Source: DASWZN01 sp036404435 (GTDB lineage: Bacteria; Acidobacteriota; Terriglobia; Bryobacterales; Bryobacteraceae). From it: 64,000 bases of DNA. The DNA lies in NCBI GenBank assembly GCA_036404435.1, contig DASWZN010000063.1, positions 1 through 64,000 of the forward strand, written 5' to 3'. The notes under the pieces are model-generated. The model worked only from the letters and a program-made list of their open reading frames with translations, was not told the origin of the DNA and did no database searches. Positions 7,792 through 15,700 of the stretch are shown here, in pieces (position 1 is the first letter of the stretch; each line of letters opens with the position of its first letter). Position numbers and translations under genes: made by a program.

Positions 7792-10700
7792 AAAGCGGGG
7801 CGAAGAAACCGTTTCGCGGTCTCGCGGCCTTGGTGCTCTGTCTCGTGGTGGTCGCCGGAAGCGGCGTAGGCGGCTACCTGTACTACGCGTCAGAGAGACG
7901 GTCGTTCGACACCGAAGCGCGGGCCCGCCTGGCTGCTATAGCGGACATGAAAGTCCAGCAGTTAGTCGTGTGGCGCGCGGAACGACTCGCCGTTTCCAGG
8001 TCTCTCCAATTCAACCCACTCGTTGTTCCGGCGCTACTGAAGAGCCTGAACAGCGGGTCGGACAGAGGCGCGATCAAGACCTGGCTGGAACAGTTGCTCG
8101 AGGCGTATCACTTCACGGCAGCGAGCCTGTGGGACAAGGATTACCATCGGCGGGCGTGGTTGCCGGCGGGCGATCCGGGCCATGAATGGGAAGGCGAGTT
8201 GATCGCGCAGGCAATGCGCACCAGAACTCCTTTCCTGGCGGACCTACACCGGGACGACCCCAGCGGCGCGCCTTACATGACTCTGGTGGTGCCGCTCCAG
8301 AGTTCGTCCTCCTTTGACCCCGTCGCTACGCTCCTGCTGAAGATCGATCCGGACCGATTTCTCTACCCCGTCATCCGAGTCTGGCCGACGCCCAGCGGTT
8401 CGGCGGAGACGGTGCTCGTCCGCCGCGAAGGGAACGAAGGCGTCTATCTGAATGAACTAAGGCATCGGAAGCAGACGGCTCTGAGCCTCCGATTCCCCCT
8501 CTCGCGAGCCGGACTTGCCGCGGCGATGGCCATACGCGGATTCGAAGGAGTGGTGGACGGCGTCGACTATCGCGGAGTCCCGGTGCTGGCGGCGATGAAG
8601 CACGTTCCCGACAGCCCCTGGTTTCTTGTCGCAAAGGTCGATACCCGGGAGATTTTCGCCCCTCTGCGCCAGGAGGTGGTCCTCATCGTGACTTCATTCG
8701 CGCTGCTTGCGGCGGCCCTGGTAGTGGGGATCATGTTCGTATGGTCGCGGCAGGAGGCGCTGTCTACCCGGCAGAGGCTGGAGGCCGAAATGGAGCGCCG
8801 GGCGATGCTCGGCCACTTCGACTACCTGAGCCGCTATGCCAACGACATCATCCTGCTGCCTGACGCGACGGGCAGGATCATGGAGGCCAACGACAGAGCG
8901 GTCGAAAGTTACGGGTATAGCGCGGACGAGCTGCGGCAGATGAACGTTGCCGACCTTAACGTTCCCGAGGAGGCCGCCGCGCTCGCCCAGACGTGGCTCA
9001 AAGTGAAGGAGAAGGGGGCTGAGGGGTTGGTGTTCGAGGCCGAGCAAGTGCGCAAGGATGGCAGCCGGTTCGCGGTGGAAATCAGCGCCCGTAGCTTTGT
9101 AGTGGACGGGCGGGAATTGCGGCAGTCGATCGTCCGGGACATCACCGAGCGCAAACGGGCGGTGGAGGCGCTGCGCGAATCCAACGAGTACCTGGAGAGC
9201 CTGTTCAACTCCGCCAACGCTCCGATCGTCGTTTGGGACCCCGAATTCCGCATCAAGCGGTTCAATCAGGCTTTCGAGGACCTGACCGGCAAGCGCGCCG
9301 CCTCCGTCCTGGGCGAAGATATCGGGATTCTCTTCCCACCCGGCGAGCGGGAGAGCTCGATGGAGTTGATCCGCAGGACACTGGGGGGCGAACGCCTGGA
9401 TGCAGTCGAGATTCCCATCGCCCGCGCCGACGGCTCGGTCCGCACCGTTCTCTGGAACTCCGCCGCCATGCTCGCCGCGGACGGCCAGACTGCCGTGGCC
9501 GCTATCGCGCAAGGGCTTGACATCACCGAGCGTAAACGGGCGGTGGAGGCGCTGCGCGAAGCCAACGAGTACCTGGAGAACCTGTTCAACCATGCCAACG
9601 CTCCGATCATCGTCTGGGACTCCCAATTCCGCATCAAGCGGTTCAATCGGGCTTTCGAAGACCTGACCGGCAAGAGCGCCGCCTCCGTTCTGGGAGAAGA
9701 CGTCGGGATTCTATTCCCGCCAAGCGAGCGGGAAAGTTCGATGGAGTTGATCCGCAGGACACTGCGGGGAGAAAGCCTGGAGGTGGTCGAGATTCCCATC
9801 GCTCGCGCGGACTTCACCGTCCGCACGGTCCTGTGGAACTCCGCCGCGATTTTCGCCTCCGACGGCCAGACTCCGGTGGCCGCTATCGCGCAGGGGCTCG
9901 ACATCACCGAGCGCAATCGGGCGGTGGAGGCACTGCGCGAATCCAACGAGTACCTGGAGAGCCTGTTTAACGATGCCAGCGCTCCGATCATCGTCTGGGA
10001 CCCGCAACTCCGCATCAAGCGGTTCAATCATGCTTTCGAGGACCTGACCGGCAAGAGCGCCGCCTCGGTATTGGGCGAAGACGTCGGGATTCTCTTCCCG
10101 CCCGGCGAGCGGGAGAGTTCGATGGAGTTGATCCGCAAGCCATTGGGCGGCGAACGCCTGGAGGCGGTCGAGATTGCCATCGCCCGCGCCGACGGCTCGG
10201 TCCGCACCGTTCTCTGGAACTCCGCCGCGATTCTCGCCGCGGACGGCCAGCCTCCGGTGGCGGCTATCGCGCAAGGGCTTGACATCACCGAGCGTAAGGA
10301 GGCGGAGGAGGCAATCCGGCAGCTCAACGCCGATCTCGAGCAGCACGTGCGCGACCGCACGGTCCAACTGGAAGCGGCCAATGCCGAGCTGGAGGCCTTC
10401 TCATATTCCGTCTCACACGACCTGCGCGCGCCGCTACGCGGCATCGACGGATGGAGCCTGGCGTTGCTGGAGGACTACAGCGCCAAACTCGACGACCAGG
10501 GCCGCGAGTACCTCGGCTACATCCGCTCCGATACCCAGCGCATGGGCCAGTTGATTGACGACCTGCTCAAGCTTTCCCGTGTGACCCGCAACCGCATGGA
10601 ACGAACGCTTGTGGATCTGGGGGCCATCTCGCAAACCGTCGTGGCCCGGCTTCGGGAGAGCCAGCCGAACGCGGAGGTGGAATTTGAGGCGCATCCAGGG

Positions 10701-10967
10701 CTCACCGCCTGGTGCGATGCGGGACTGATCGAGATCGCTCTGACGAACCTCATCGGCAACGCATGGAAGTTCTCAAGCACGCGCCCGGTGGCCCACATCG
10801 AGCTGGGCCGGACCGAGATTGACGGTTGCTCCGCCTTTTTCGTCCGGGACAATGGCGTGGGATTTGACATGACTACGTGGACAAGCTGTTCGGAGTGTTC
10901 CAGCGGCTGCACAAGGCCACGGAGTTCCCCGGAACCGGCATCGGTCTGGCCATCGTGCAGCGCGTGA
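7788..10967 (+). CDS. Membrane-bound sensor kinase with tandem PAS triplication; frame lost in the ATPase domain
   Basis: Sensor kinase with two membrane segments (about residues 11-31 and 300-322) flanking an extracytoplasmic dCache/CHASE-like sensor. One divergent PAS follows, then three near-identical PAS units of 127 residues, a coiled coil and HisKA with His877 in SVSHDLRAPLRG. HATPase_c is intact through the G1 box (DNGVGFD), after which the reading frame slips. Compared with the duplicate at 11561, one T is missing near 10872, so the product ends in an unrelated tail (TTWTSCSEC...) without the G2 box. Restoring the base would carry the frame to TGA 11051-11053, overlapping the next receiver's ATG. 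ATG 7788 is preferred over GTG 7779 because AAAGG lies at the right distance. A sequencing or assembly error cannot be excluded. Confidence 0.85.
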   Translation: MKSGAKKPFRGLAALVLCLVVVAGSGVGGYLYYASERRSFDTEARARLAAIADMKVQQLVVWRAERLAVSRSLQFNPLVVPALLKSLNSGSDRGAIKTWLEQLLEAYHFTAASLWDKDYHRRAWLPAGDPGHEWEGELIAQAMRTRTPFLADLHRDDPSGAPYMTLVVPLQSSSSFDPVATLLLKIDPDRFLYPVIRVWPTPSGSAETVLVRREGNEGVYLNELRHRKQTALSLRFPLSRAGLAAAMAIRGFEGVVDGVDYRGVPVLAAMKHVPDSPWFLVAKVDTREIFAPLRQEVVLIVTSFALLAAALVVGIMFVWSRQEALSTRQRLEAEMERRAMLGHFDYLSRYANDIILLPDATGRIMEANDRAVESYGYSADELRQMNVADLNVPEEAAALAQTWLKVKEKGAEGLVFEAEQVRKDGSRFAVEISARSFVVDGRELRQSIVRDITERKRAVEALRESNEYLESLFNSANAPIVVWDPEFRIKRFNQAFEDLTGKRAASVLGEDIGILFPPGERESSMELIRRTLGGERLDAVEIPIARADGSVRTVLWNSAAMLAADGQTAVAAIAQGLDITERKRAVEALREANEYLENLFNHANAPIIVWDSQFRIKRFNRAFEDLTGKSAASVLGEDVGILFPPSERESSMELIRRTLRGESLEVVEIPIARADFTVRTVLWNSAAIFASDGQTPVAAIAQGLDITERNRAVEALRESNEYLESLFNDASAPIIVWDPQLRIKRFNHAFEDLTGKSAASVLGEDVGILFPPGERESSMELIRKPLGGERLEAVEIAIARADGSVRTVLWNSAAILAADGQPPVAAIAQGLDITERKEAEEAIRQLNADLEQHVRDRTVQLEAANAELEAFSYSVSHDLRAPLRGIDGWSLALLEDYSAKLDDQGREYLGYIRSDTQRMGQLIDDLLKLSRVTRNRMERTLVDLGAISQTVVARLRESQPNAEVEFEAHPGLTAWCDAGLIEIALTNLIGNAWKFSSTRPVAHIELGRTEIDGCSAFFVRDNGVGFDMTTWTSCSECSSGCTRPRSSPEPASVWPSCSA
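9161..10303 (+). repeat. Three tandem 381-bp repeats, each encoding one PAS domain
   Basis: The sequence GGTGGAGG(C/A)(G/A)CTGCGCGAA recurs at 9161, 9542 and 9923, giving an exact period of 381 bp (127 codons). Each unit encodes one PAS domain (EYLE.LFN.A.API.VWD ... GLDITER). The units remain highly similar at DNA level, so the expansion is recent or is being homogenised. Preserved length and frame show the repeats are tolerated within one protein. Confidence 0.93.
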
Positions 10968-11049
10968 TGCGCCGGCACGGCGGCCGTGTTTGGGCGAAAT
11001 CCACGCCTGGCCAGGGCTCGACATTTTACTTTACGCTCGAGGAGGCAGT

Positions 11050-11508
11050 ATGAGTTCCCAAGGCGTGTTCAGGTGCATTCTGTTGGTGGAAGACGATCCC
11101 AGCGATATCAGCCTCACCCGGCGGGCGCTGGAACATAGCCACATCACCAACCCATTGGTCGTGGTGGAGGATGGCAGGGAGGCGCTTGACTACCTGTTCG
11201 CTCAGGGAGCGCACGCCGGCCGGGATGCCGCCAAGCTTCCCAGGATGGTCCTGCTGGATCTGAAGCTTCCCAAAGTGGACGGACTGGAGGTCTTGCGGCA
11301 GATTCGCGGCAACGAACATACCCGGCGGTTGCCTGTGGTGATCCTCACTTCTTCCCAGGAACAACGGGACGTTATCGCCGGCTACGATCTCGGGGCCAAC
11401 AGCTACATAGTAAAACCGATTGATTTCGATCAATTCGCCGAGGCTGTCCGGACCTTGGGCCTATACTGGCTGGTGCTGAATGAGGTTCCCGAAGAAGCTG
11501 GATCGTAA
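11050..11508 (+). CDS. Single-domain response regulator, Rcp1-like (duplicate unit 1)
   Basis: Stand-alone receiver of 152 residues: acidic pair in LLVEDDPSD, phospho-Asp70 in LLDLKLP, Thr/Ser in VILTSSQEQ, Lys in IVKPIDF. ATG 11050 overlaps the TGA of the kinase in its ancestral frame (ATGA) and is preceded by GAGGAGG. An in-frame codon 60 bases upstream lies in the kinase's other frame and is not the start. It is the paralogue of the receiver at 11758. Because the upstream kinase is frameshifted, its cognate donor may now be absent or supplied by another kinase of the island. Confidence 0.92.
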   Translation: MSSQGVFRCILLVEDDPSDISLTRRALEHSHITNPLVVVEDGREALDYLFAQGAHAGRDAAKLPRMVLLDLKLPKVDGLEVLRQIRGNEHTRRLPVVILTSSQEQRDVIAGYDLGANSYIVKPIDFDQFAEAVRTLGLYWLVLNEVPEEAGS

Positions 11509-11563
11509 TGCGCTCAACGCTTCGCTGGCTGCCGGCTGAAGGCTCGGAGCGGAGGACAAAGGT

Positions 11564-11761
11564 GTGGGATTTGACATGACTTACGTGGACAAGCTGTTCG
11601 GAGTTTTCCAGCGGCTGCACAAGGCCACCGAGTTCCCCGGAACCGGCATCGGTCTGGCCATCGTGCACCGCGCGATGCGTCGTCACGGCGGCCGTGTTTG
11701 GGCGACATCCACGCCCGGCCAGGGCGCGACATTTTACTTTACCCTTGAGGAGGCAGCATGA
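11564..11761 (+). pseudogene. Duplicated C-terminal fragment of a histidine kinase (65 aa, HATPase G2 box)
   Basis: The frame encodes only the end of a HATPase_c domain: MGFDMTYVDKLFGVFQ, then the G2 box GTGIGLAIV and the terminal GGRVWATSTPGQ region. It corresponds to the last part of the kinase at 7788, but here the reading frame is correct, with the T that is missing at about 10872. No HisKA or N box is present, so it cannot act as a kinase alone. Its TGA overlaps the ATG of the receiver at 11758, and it may survive because its translation is coupled to that receiver. I regard it as a duplication relic. Confidence 0.8.
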
Positions 11762-12204
11762 GTACCAATTACATTCTATTGGTGGAAGACAACCCCAGCG
11801 ATGTCAGGCTGACCCGGCGGGCCCTGGACCAGAGTCACATCCCCAACCCATTGGTCGTCGCGGAGGACGGCAGGGAGGCGCTGGACTACCTGTTCGCGCT
11901 GGGAGCGCACGAGGGCAGGGATGTCACCGACCTTCCCCGGTTGGTCCTGCTGGATCTGAACCTTCCCAGACTGAATGGACTGGAGGTTTTGCGGCAGCTT
12001 CGCGCCGACGAGCGCACCCGGCGGCTGCCCGTGGTGATCCTCACCTCTTCCCAGGAGCAACAGGACATCATGGCCGGCTACGATCTCGGGGCCAACAGCT
12101 ACGTAAGGAAACCGGTCGATTTCACTCAATTCGCCGAGGCTGTCCGGACCTTGGGCCTGTACTGGCTGCTGCTGAATGAGGCTCCCCAGGAAGCTGGACG
12201 GTAA
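11758..12204 (+). CDS. Single-domain response regulator, Rcp1-like (duplicate unit 2)
   Basis: Receiver of 148 residues closely related to the one at 11050: acidic pair in LLVEDNPSD, phospho-Asp66 in LLDLNLP, TSSQEQ, and Lys in VRKPVDF. It starts within ATGA after the kinase fragment, with GAGGAGG as ribosome binding site. All receiver residues are intact in both copies, so both could be active. Most differences lie outside the phosphorylation site, which would allow separate partners (inference). Confidence 0.92.
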   Translation: MSTNYILLVEDNPSDVRLTRRALDQSHIPNPLVVAEDGREALDYLFALGAHEGRDVTDLPRLVLLDLNLPRLNGLEVLRQLRADERTRRLPVVILTSSQEQQDIMAGYDLGANSYVRKPVDFTQFAEAVRTLGLYWLLLNEAPQEAGR

Positions 12205-12258
12205 AGGGATGGCGGCTTCGCGGTCGGCCGGTTGAAGACTCGGAGCGGAGGACAAAGC

Positions 12259-13437
12259 ATGACAAGCGGCACGGATTCGCTCAAAGGCGCGGTGCGGGTA
12301 CTTCTCATTGAGGACAATCCGGGAGATGCCAGATTGGTCCGGGAGGCGCTCTCCGGAAGTCAGGGTACCCTCTTCAGCGTGGAATGGGAGCAGGCCTTGC
12401 TGCCAGGCATGGTCCGGCTGGGGCGCGGCGACATAGACCTAGTTCTCCTGGACCTCACGCTTCCCGACAGTCGAGGGCTTGACACCCTGACTGCCATCCG
12501 TTCTTGCGCACCAGAGCTCCCGGTGGTCATACTGACCGCTCTCGACGAAGCGTTCTTCGCCCACGAGGCCGTGCGGTGCGGAGCGCTGGATTACCTGATC
12601 AAAGGCGAGCTAAGCGGCGGCGCGTTGGCGCGAACCTTGAGCTACGCCATGCAGAGGCACCGGAGTCAAGCGGCTGCTCTTCGGGCAGGGGTGCAGGCCG
12701 CATTGGGTAAAGTAGTCGGGTTTCTGGGGGCCAAAGGAGGAGTGGGGACGACCACGATCGCCTGCCACTTCAGCCTCGAGTTGAAGCAGCGAACCGGCAG
12801 CCGCGTCCTGCTGGCGGACCTGGACGTCGCCGGAGGCTCCGTCGGCTTCCTCATGAAAGCGGTCTCCGAACACACCCTCCAAGAGGTCGCCAAGAACCTC
12901 GACCGGCTTGACGAGAACTACTGGAACAGGATTGTCGTTCCCGGCACCGATGGTCCGGATGTCCTCTTGTCGCAGGAGTCGTTGCCTTTGGCGGAGCAGG
13001 CGAATACCGAGAGAGTCCGGAACGTGTTCGAATTCACACGGTCCATCTACCAGTGGGTCGTCATGGATTTTGGCCGCTTAAATCCCTTTGCCGCGAGCCT
13101 GGCTCCGGTTCTGAGCGATCTATTCCTGACGGCGACGCTGGAGGTGGCGAACCTGTACGAGGTCAAGCGGCTGGTGTCGCGACTAACGGAAGCCGGCCTG
13201 AACCGCAGCCGAATGCACTTGATCGTCAATCAAACTCCCAAGAACCCCGACATTTCACCGATGGAACTCGGCAAGATGGTGGGTCTCCCCGTCGACGCGG
13301 TCCTGCCGGAGTGCGGCTCCGAGCTGTCGGAGGCTTACGCGAGCGGGAAACTGCTGAACGCGAAGAGCAACTTCCGGGAACAGATAGGGCGTCTCGCGGA
13401 GAAGGTCGCAGGCATCGAAGCGAAGAGGTCGAAATGA
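12259..13437 (+). CDS. Receiver domain fused to CpaE/TadZ-like MinD-family ATPase (copy 2)
   Basis: Paralogue of the gene at 6328 along its whole length. The receiver (phospho-Asp65 in LLDLTLPD, Lys in LIKGE) is followed by an ATPase with Walker A GAKGGVGTTT, the normal CpaE/TadZ form. Shared landmarks include LLADLDVAGGS and SELSEAY. The start is ATG 12259 behind GGAGCGGAGG; an in-frame TTG at 12232 is less likely. With the receiver upstream it repeats the receiver/REC-ATPase order of copy 1. The target is unknown: CpaE-type proteins position pili or secretion systems, but no such genes are nearby. It ends 12 bases before the convergent lyase gene. Confidence 0.9.
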   Translation: MTSGTDSLKGAVRVLLIEDNPGDARLVREALSGSQGTLFSVEWEQALLPGMVRLGRGDIDLVLLDLTLPDSRGLDTLTAIRSCAPELPVVILTALDEAFFAHEAVRCGALDYLIKGELSGGALARTLSYAMQRHRSQAAALRAGVQAALGKVVGFLGAKGGVGTTTIACHFSLELKQRTGSRVLLADLDVAGGSVGFLMKAVSEHTLQEVAKNLDRLDENYWNRIVVPGTDGPDVLLSQESLPLAEQANTERVRNVFEFTRSIYQWVVMDFGRLNPFAASLAPVLSDLFLTATLEVANLYEVKRLVSRLTEAGLNRSRMHLIVNQTPKNPDISPMELGKMVGLPVDAVLPECGSELSEAYASGKLLNAKSNFREQIGRLAEKVAGIEAKRSK

Positions 13438-13449
13438 CCCGACCTTCCA

Positions 13450-14796
13450 TCAGCAGGGCCGGAAGCGCGCGCTGAAGTGCCGCAGGAACGGCGGCTCGGA
13501 GGCGATCTCCAGCCCCCGTATTTCCTCTTTGCGCGCGTTGACCTCCAGAATCGCCTCCACCACGTAGTCGATGTGGCTCTGCGTGTAGACCCGCCGCGGA
13601 ATCGCCAGCCGCAGCAGCTCGTGCTGCGCCTTTTCGCCGAACATCACCGAGCCGATTTCGACCGAGCGGATTCCCGCGTGCCGGTACAGCTCGACGGCCA
13701 GCGCCTGCCCGGGAAACCTGTTACCCGGAATGTGCGAAAGCATGCGGCCGGCGTCGATGTAGATGGCGTGTCCGCCCGGCGGCTCGACGATGGGAACGCC
13801 CGCCGCGGCGATGTGGCGGCCCAGGTACTCGGTCGAGACGATCCGGTAGCGCAGGTAGTCGGGATCGAGCACTTCCTCGAGGCCCACGGCGATCGCTTCC
13901 AGGTCGCGCCCGGCCAGGCCGCCGTAGGTCGGGAAACCTTCGGTCAGGATCAGCAGGTCCTTCTCCAGCTCCGCCAGGCGGTCGTCGTTGGTGCACAGGA
14001 AGCCGCCGATGTTGGCGAAGGCGTCCTTCTTGGCCGAAAAGGTGCAGCCATCCGCCAGCCGGAACATCTTCTGTGCGATTTGCTTCGGCGTCCAATCGGC
14101 GTACGGGGCTTCCCTCTGCCCGATGAACCATACGTTCTCGGCGAAGCGGCAGGCGTCGAGATAAAGCGGGATGCCGTGCCTGGACGCGACCGCCTTCACG
14201 GCTTCGATATTGGCGAGCGAGACGGGCTGACCGCCGCCGGAGTTGTTGGTGACCGTGATCATCACGAGCGGGATCCGCGCGGCGCCCTCGGCCTCGATCA
14301 GCCGTTCGAGCGCGGCCACGTCCAGATTGCCCTTGAACGGGTACCGCGCCTGGGTATCGGCCGCCTCGGGGCAGGGCAGGTCGACCGCCCGCGCGCCGTT
14401 CGATTCCACGTTCGCCCGAGTCGTATCGAAGTGCGTGTTGTTCGGCACGACCTTCCCCGGGCCGCAGGTGACGTGAAACAGGATGCGCTCCGCCGCCCGG
14501 CCCTGATGGGTCGGAATGACGTGGCGGAAGCCCGTCAGATCCTGGACCACCCGCTTGAGCCGGTAGAAGCTCTCGCTGCCGGCGTACGATTCGTCGCCGC
14601 GCATCATGGCGGCCCACTGCCCGGTAGACATGGCGCTGGTGCCCGAATCCGTGAGCAGGTCGATGAGGATGTCCTTGGCGTCGATGAGGAACAGGTTGTA
14701 GCCCGCCGCCTCGAGCAGCCGCTCGCGCTCTTCGCGGCTGTTGTGGTGCAGCGGCTCCACGCTCTTGATGCGGAACGGCTCGATGATGGTCTTCAC
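13450..14796 (-). CDS. tnaA: Tryptophanase-type beta-eliminating lyase
   Basis: PLP enzyme of the tryptophanase/tyrosine phenol-lyase family, 448 residues, full length. Family residues are present: Tyr71, Asp214, Arg217 and the PLP lysine Lys257 in SAKKDAF. Three positions that distinguish the two enzymes favour tryptophanase: Asp124 (FDTT; tyrosine phenol-lyase has Thr), Ile381 in SVEIGS (tyrosine phenol-lyase has the phenol-binding Arg381) and His440 in LRHFSA (tyrosine phenol-lyase has Phe). The expected reaction is L-tryptophan to indole, pyruvate and ammonia. It is the last gene of a three-gene operon, 19 bases after the Cys-rich protein. No TnaC-like leader or TnaB permease is seen. Substrate is inferred from active-site residues. 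Confidence 0.88.
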   Translation of the reverse strand: MKTIIEPFRIKSVEPLHHNSREERERLLEAAGYNLFLIDAKDILIDLLTDSGTSAMSTGQWAAMMRGDESYAGSESFYRLKRVVQDLTGFRHVIPTHQGRAAERILFHVTCGPGKVVPNNTHFDTTRANVESNGARAVDLPCPEAADTQARYPFKGNLDVAALERLIEAEGAARIPLVMITVTNNSGGGQPVSLANIEAVKAVASRHGIPLYLDACRFAENVWFIGQREAPYADWTPKQIAQKMFRLADGCTFSAKKDAFANIGGFLCTNDDRLAELEKDLLILTEGFPTYGGLAGRDLEAIAVGLEEVLDPDYLRYRIVSTEYLGRHIAAAGVPIVEPPGGHAIYIDAGRMLSHIPGNRFPGQALAVELYRHAGIRSVEIGSVMFGEKAQHELLRLAIPRRVYTQSHIDYVVEAILEVNARKEEIRGLEIASEPPFLRHFSARFRPC

Positions 14797-14815
14797 ATCC
14801 GCACCACGCCGGTCC

Positions 14816-14995
14816 CTAGGCGGGGCTTTCGTGCGGCGGGGCCTCGGCGAGCGGCACCTCGCACTCGCAACAATCGCTGCAGCGCTGACACTTGCTGCAG
14901 ATGTGGTTGGGGCAGGCGTCCTTCGTGCACCAGACGCAGATCTCGGTCGAGGGATCGCCGCAGATGCTGCATGTAAACGTGCGGGGTTCGCTCAA
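14816..14995 (-). CDS. Cys-rich 59-residue zinc-binding mini-protein, TTG start
   Basis: Eleven cysteines in 59 residues, arranged as CxxC, CxxC, then CPNHICSKC and CQRCSDCCEC, a B-box/zinc-ribbon-like pattern that should bind two or three zinc ions. The start is TTG 14995: AGGAGG lies seven bases upstream and the TTG overlaps the TGA of the preceding gene (ATTGA), a clear translational-coupling layout. The stop lies 19 bases before the tryptophanase start. No exact family is recognised; function is unknown. It may bind metal or redox-active thiols; a role linked to indole production is only suggested by operon position. Confidence 0.75.
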   Translation of the reverse strand: MSEPRTFTCSICGDPSTEICVWCTKDACPNHICSKCQRCSDCCECEVPLAEAPPHESPA

Positions 14996-15570
14996 TGGTG
15001 TTCCTCCTGGCGGGTGGTGGTCTTAGAGGCGGGGGCTGCCTGGCGCGACAGCGCCGCCCTGCAACGCTGGGCTTCCTGATCCATCACGCGGAATTGCTGT
15101 TCGCGGTCGGCGGCGAGGTCCACGAGGTACTGCCGCAGCTTGTCCCGGTCGGCGCTGGTATCCGCCATCAGGCCTTCAAGCAGCTCCGCGACGGCCGGAT
15201 TCTGGTACTTGCGGATGCCGGCCACTACCGACCGTAGCATCGCATTCACCGATTCCATGCGGAAGAAGGTGTCGAGCGCGGCCGTCATGCGCTCCGGATG
15301 GGCGGCCAGTTCTTTAGTCGAGCCGACCAGGTAACCGATCTGGGTCCGCGTGCTCGCGAGCTGGCCCGCGTAAGCTTGCGGCGCACCCTTCTTCACCCAC
15401 TCCTCGGCGTGGATCTGGTCGAGCACGGGTTCGAAGCGCTGGACGTGCTCGGCCAGCGCGGTCATCTGCTTCCGCACTTCCCATTCGGGTGGGATGCCCC
15501 CGGACTGCGCCGCCAGGCAGCCGGCCGAGAAGGCGCACAACGCCGCGGCACGCACAGATGTGGAACGCAT
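14992..15570 (-). CDS. Secreted helical protein, first gene of the tryptophanase operon
   Basis: 192 residues, beginning with a signal peptide (RSTSVRAAALCAFSAGCLAA, likely cleavage after AAQ). The rest is predicted helical and rich in Glu, Gln, Arg and Ala, ending in a basic/acidic tail. A GTG 24 bases upstream could lengthen it, but only ATG 15570 puts the signal peptide at the N-terminus. I do not recognise a family. The 3' end contains the ribosome binding site of the Cys-rich mini-protein, which overlaps it. Confidence 0.7.
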   Translation of the reverse strand: MRSTSVRAAALCAFSAGCLAAQSGGIPPEWEVRKQMTALAEHVQRFEPVLDQIHAEEWVKKGAPQAYAGQLASTRTQIGYLVGSTKELAAHPERMTAALDTFFRMESVNAMLRSVVAGIRKYQNPAVAELLEGLMADTSADRDKLRQYLVDLAADREQQFRVMDQEAQRCRAALSRQAAPASKTTTRQEEHH

Positions 15571-15700
15571 GGCCTCGAAGTCCCAGTTTCGCACGCGGGC
15601 GGCGGGCGCGTGGAGTTGGCCGATGGAGGGGGCGGGGCACGATCCTGACGGCGTAACCTCGGGCGCGGGATCTTCGCCTTTAGAACAAAGGGGACCTGGG

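Larger units (their letters stand above)
10854..12258 (+). repeat. Tandem segmental duplication: kinase 3' end + receiver + spacer
   Basis: Unit 1 (10854 to about 11560) and unit 2 (11561 to about 12258) have the same order: the last 65 or so codons of a histidine kinase from GG(C/T)GTGGGATTTGACATGAC, a receiver gene overlapping the kinase stop, and a spacer ending CTCGGAGCGGAGGACAAAG. Each unit is about 700 bp. The junction at 11560/11561 joins the spacer end directly to the kinase fragment, as expected for unequal crossing-over. The second spacer copy leads into the ATG of the REC-ATPase at 12259. Confidence 0.88.

Noticed and set aside
9161..10303. Regular repeats considered as CRISPR-like or satellite DNA
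   Set aside because: The 381-bp period is a codon multiple and each unit encodes one PAS domain in frame.
13477..14976. 499-codon plus-strand frame over the tryptophanase gene
   Set aside because: Antisense shadow; the minus-strand product has all family active-site residues.
15494..15700. Upstream extension of the sulfotransferase frame
   Set aside because: It is antisense to the signal-peptide region of the minus-strand gene; AAAGGGGA supports ATG 15701.
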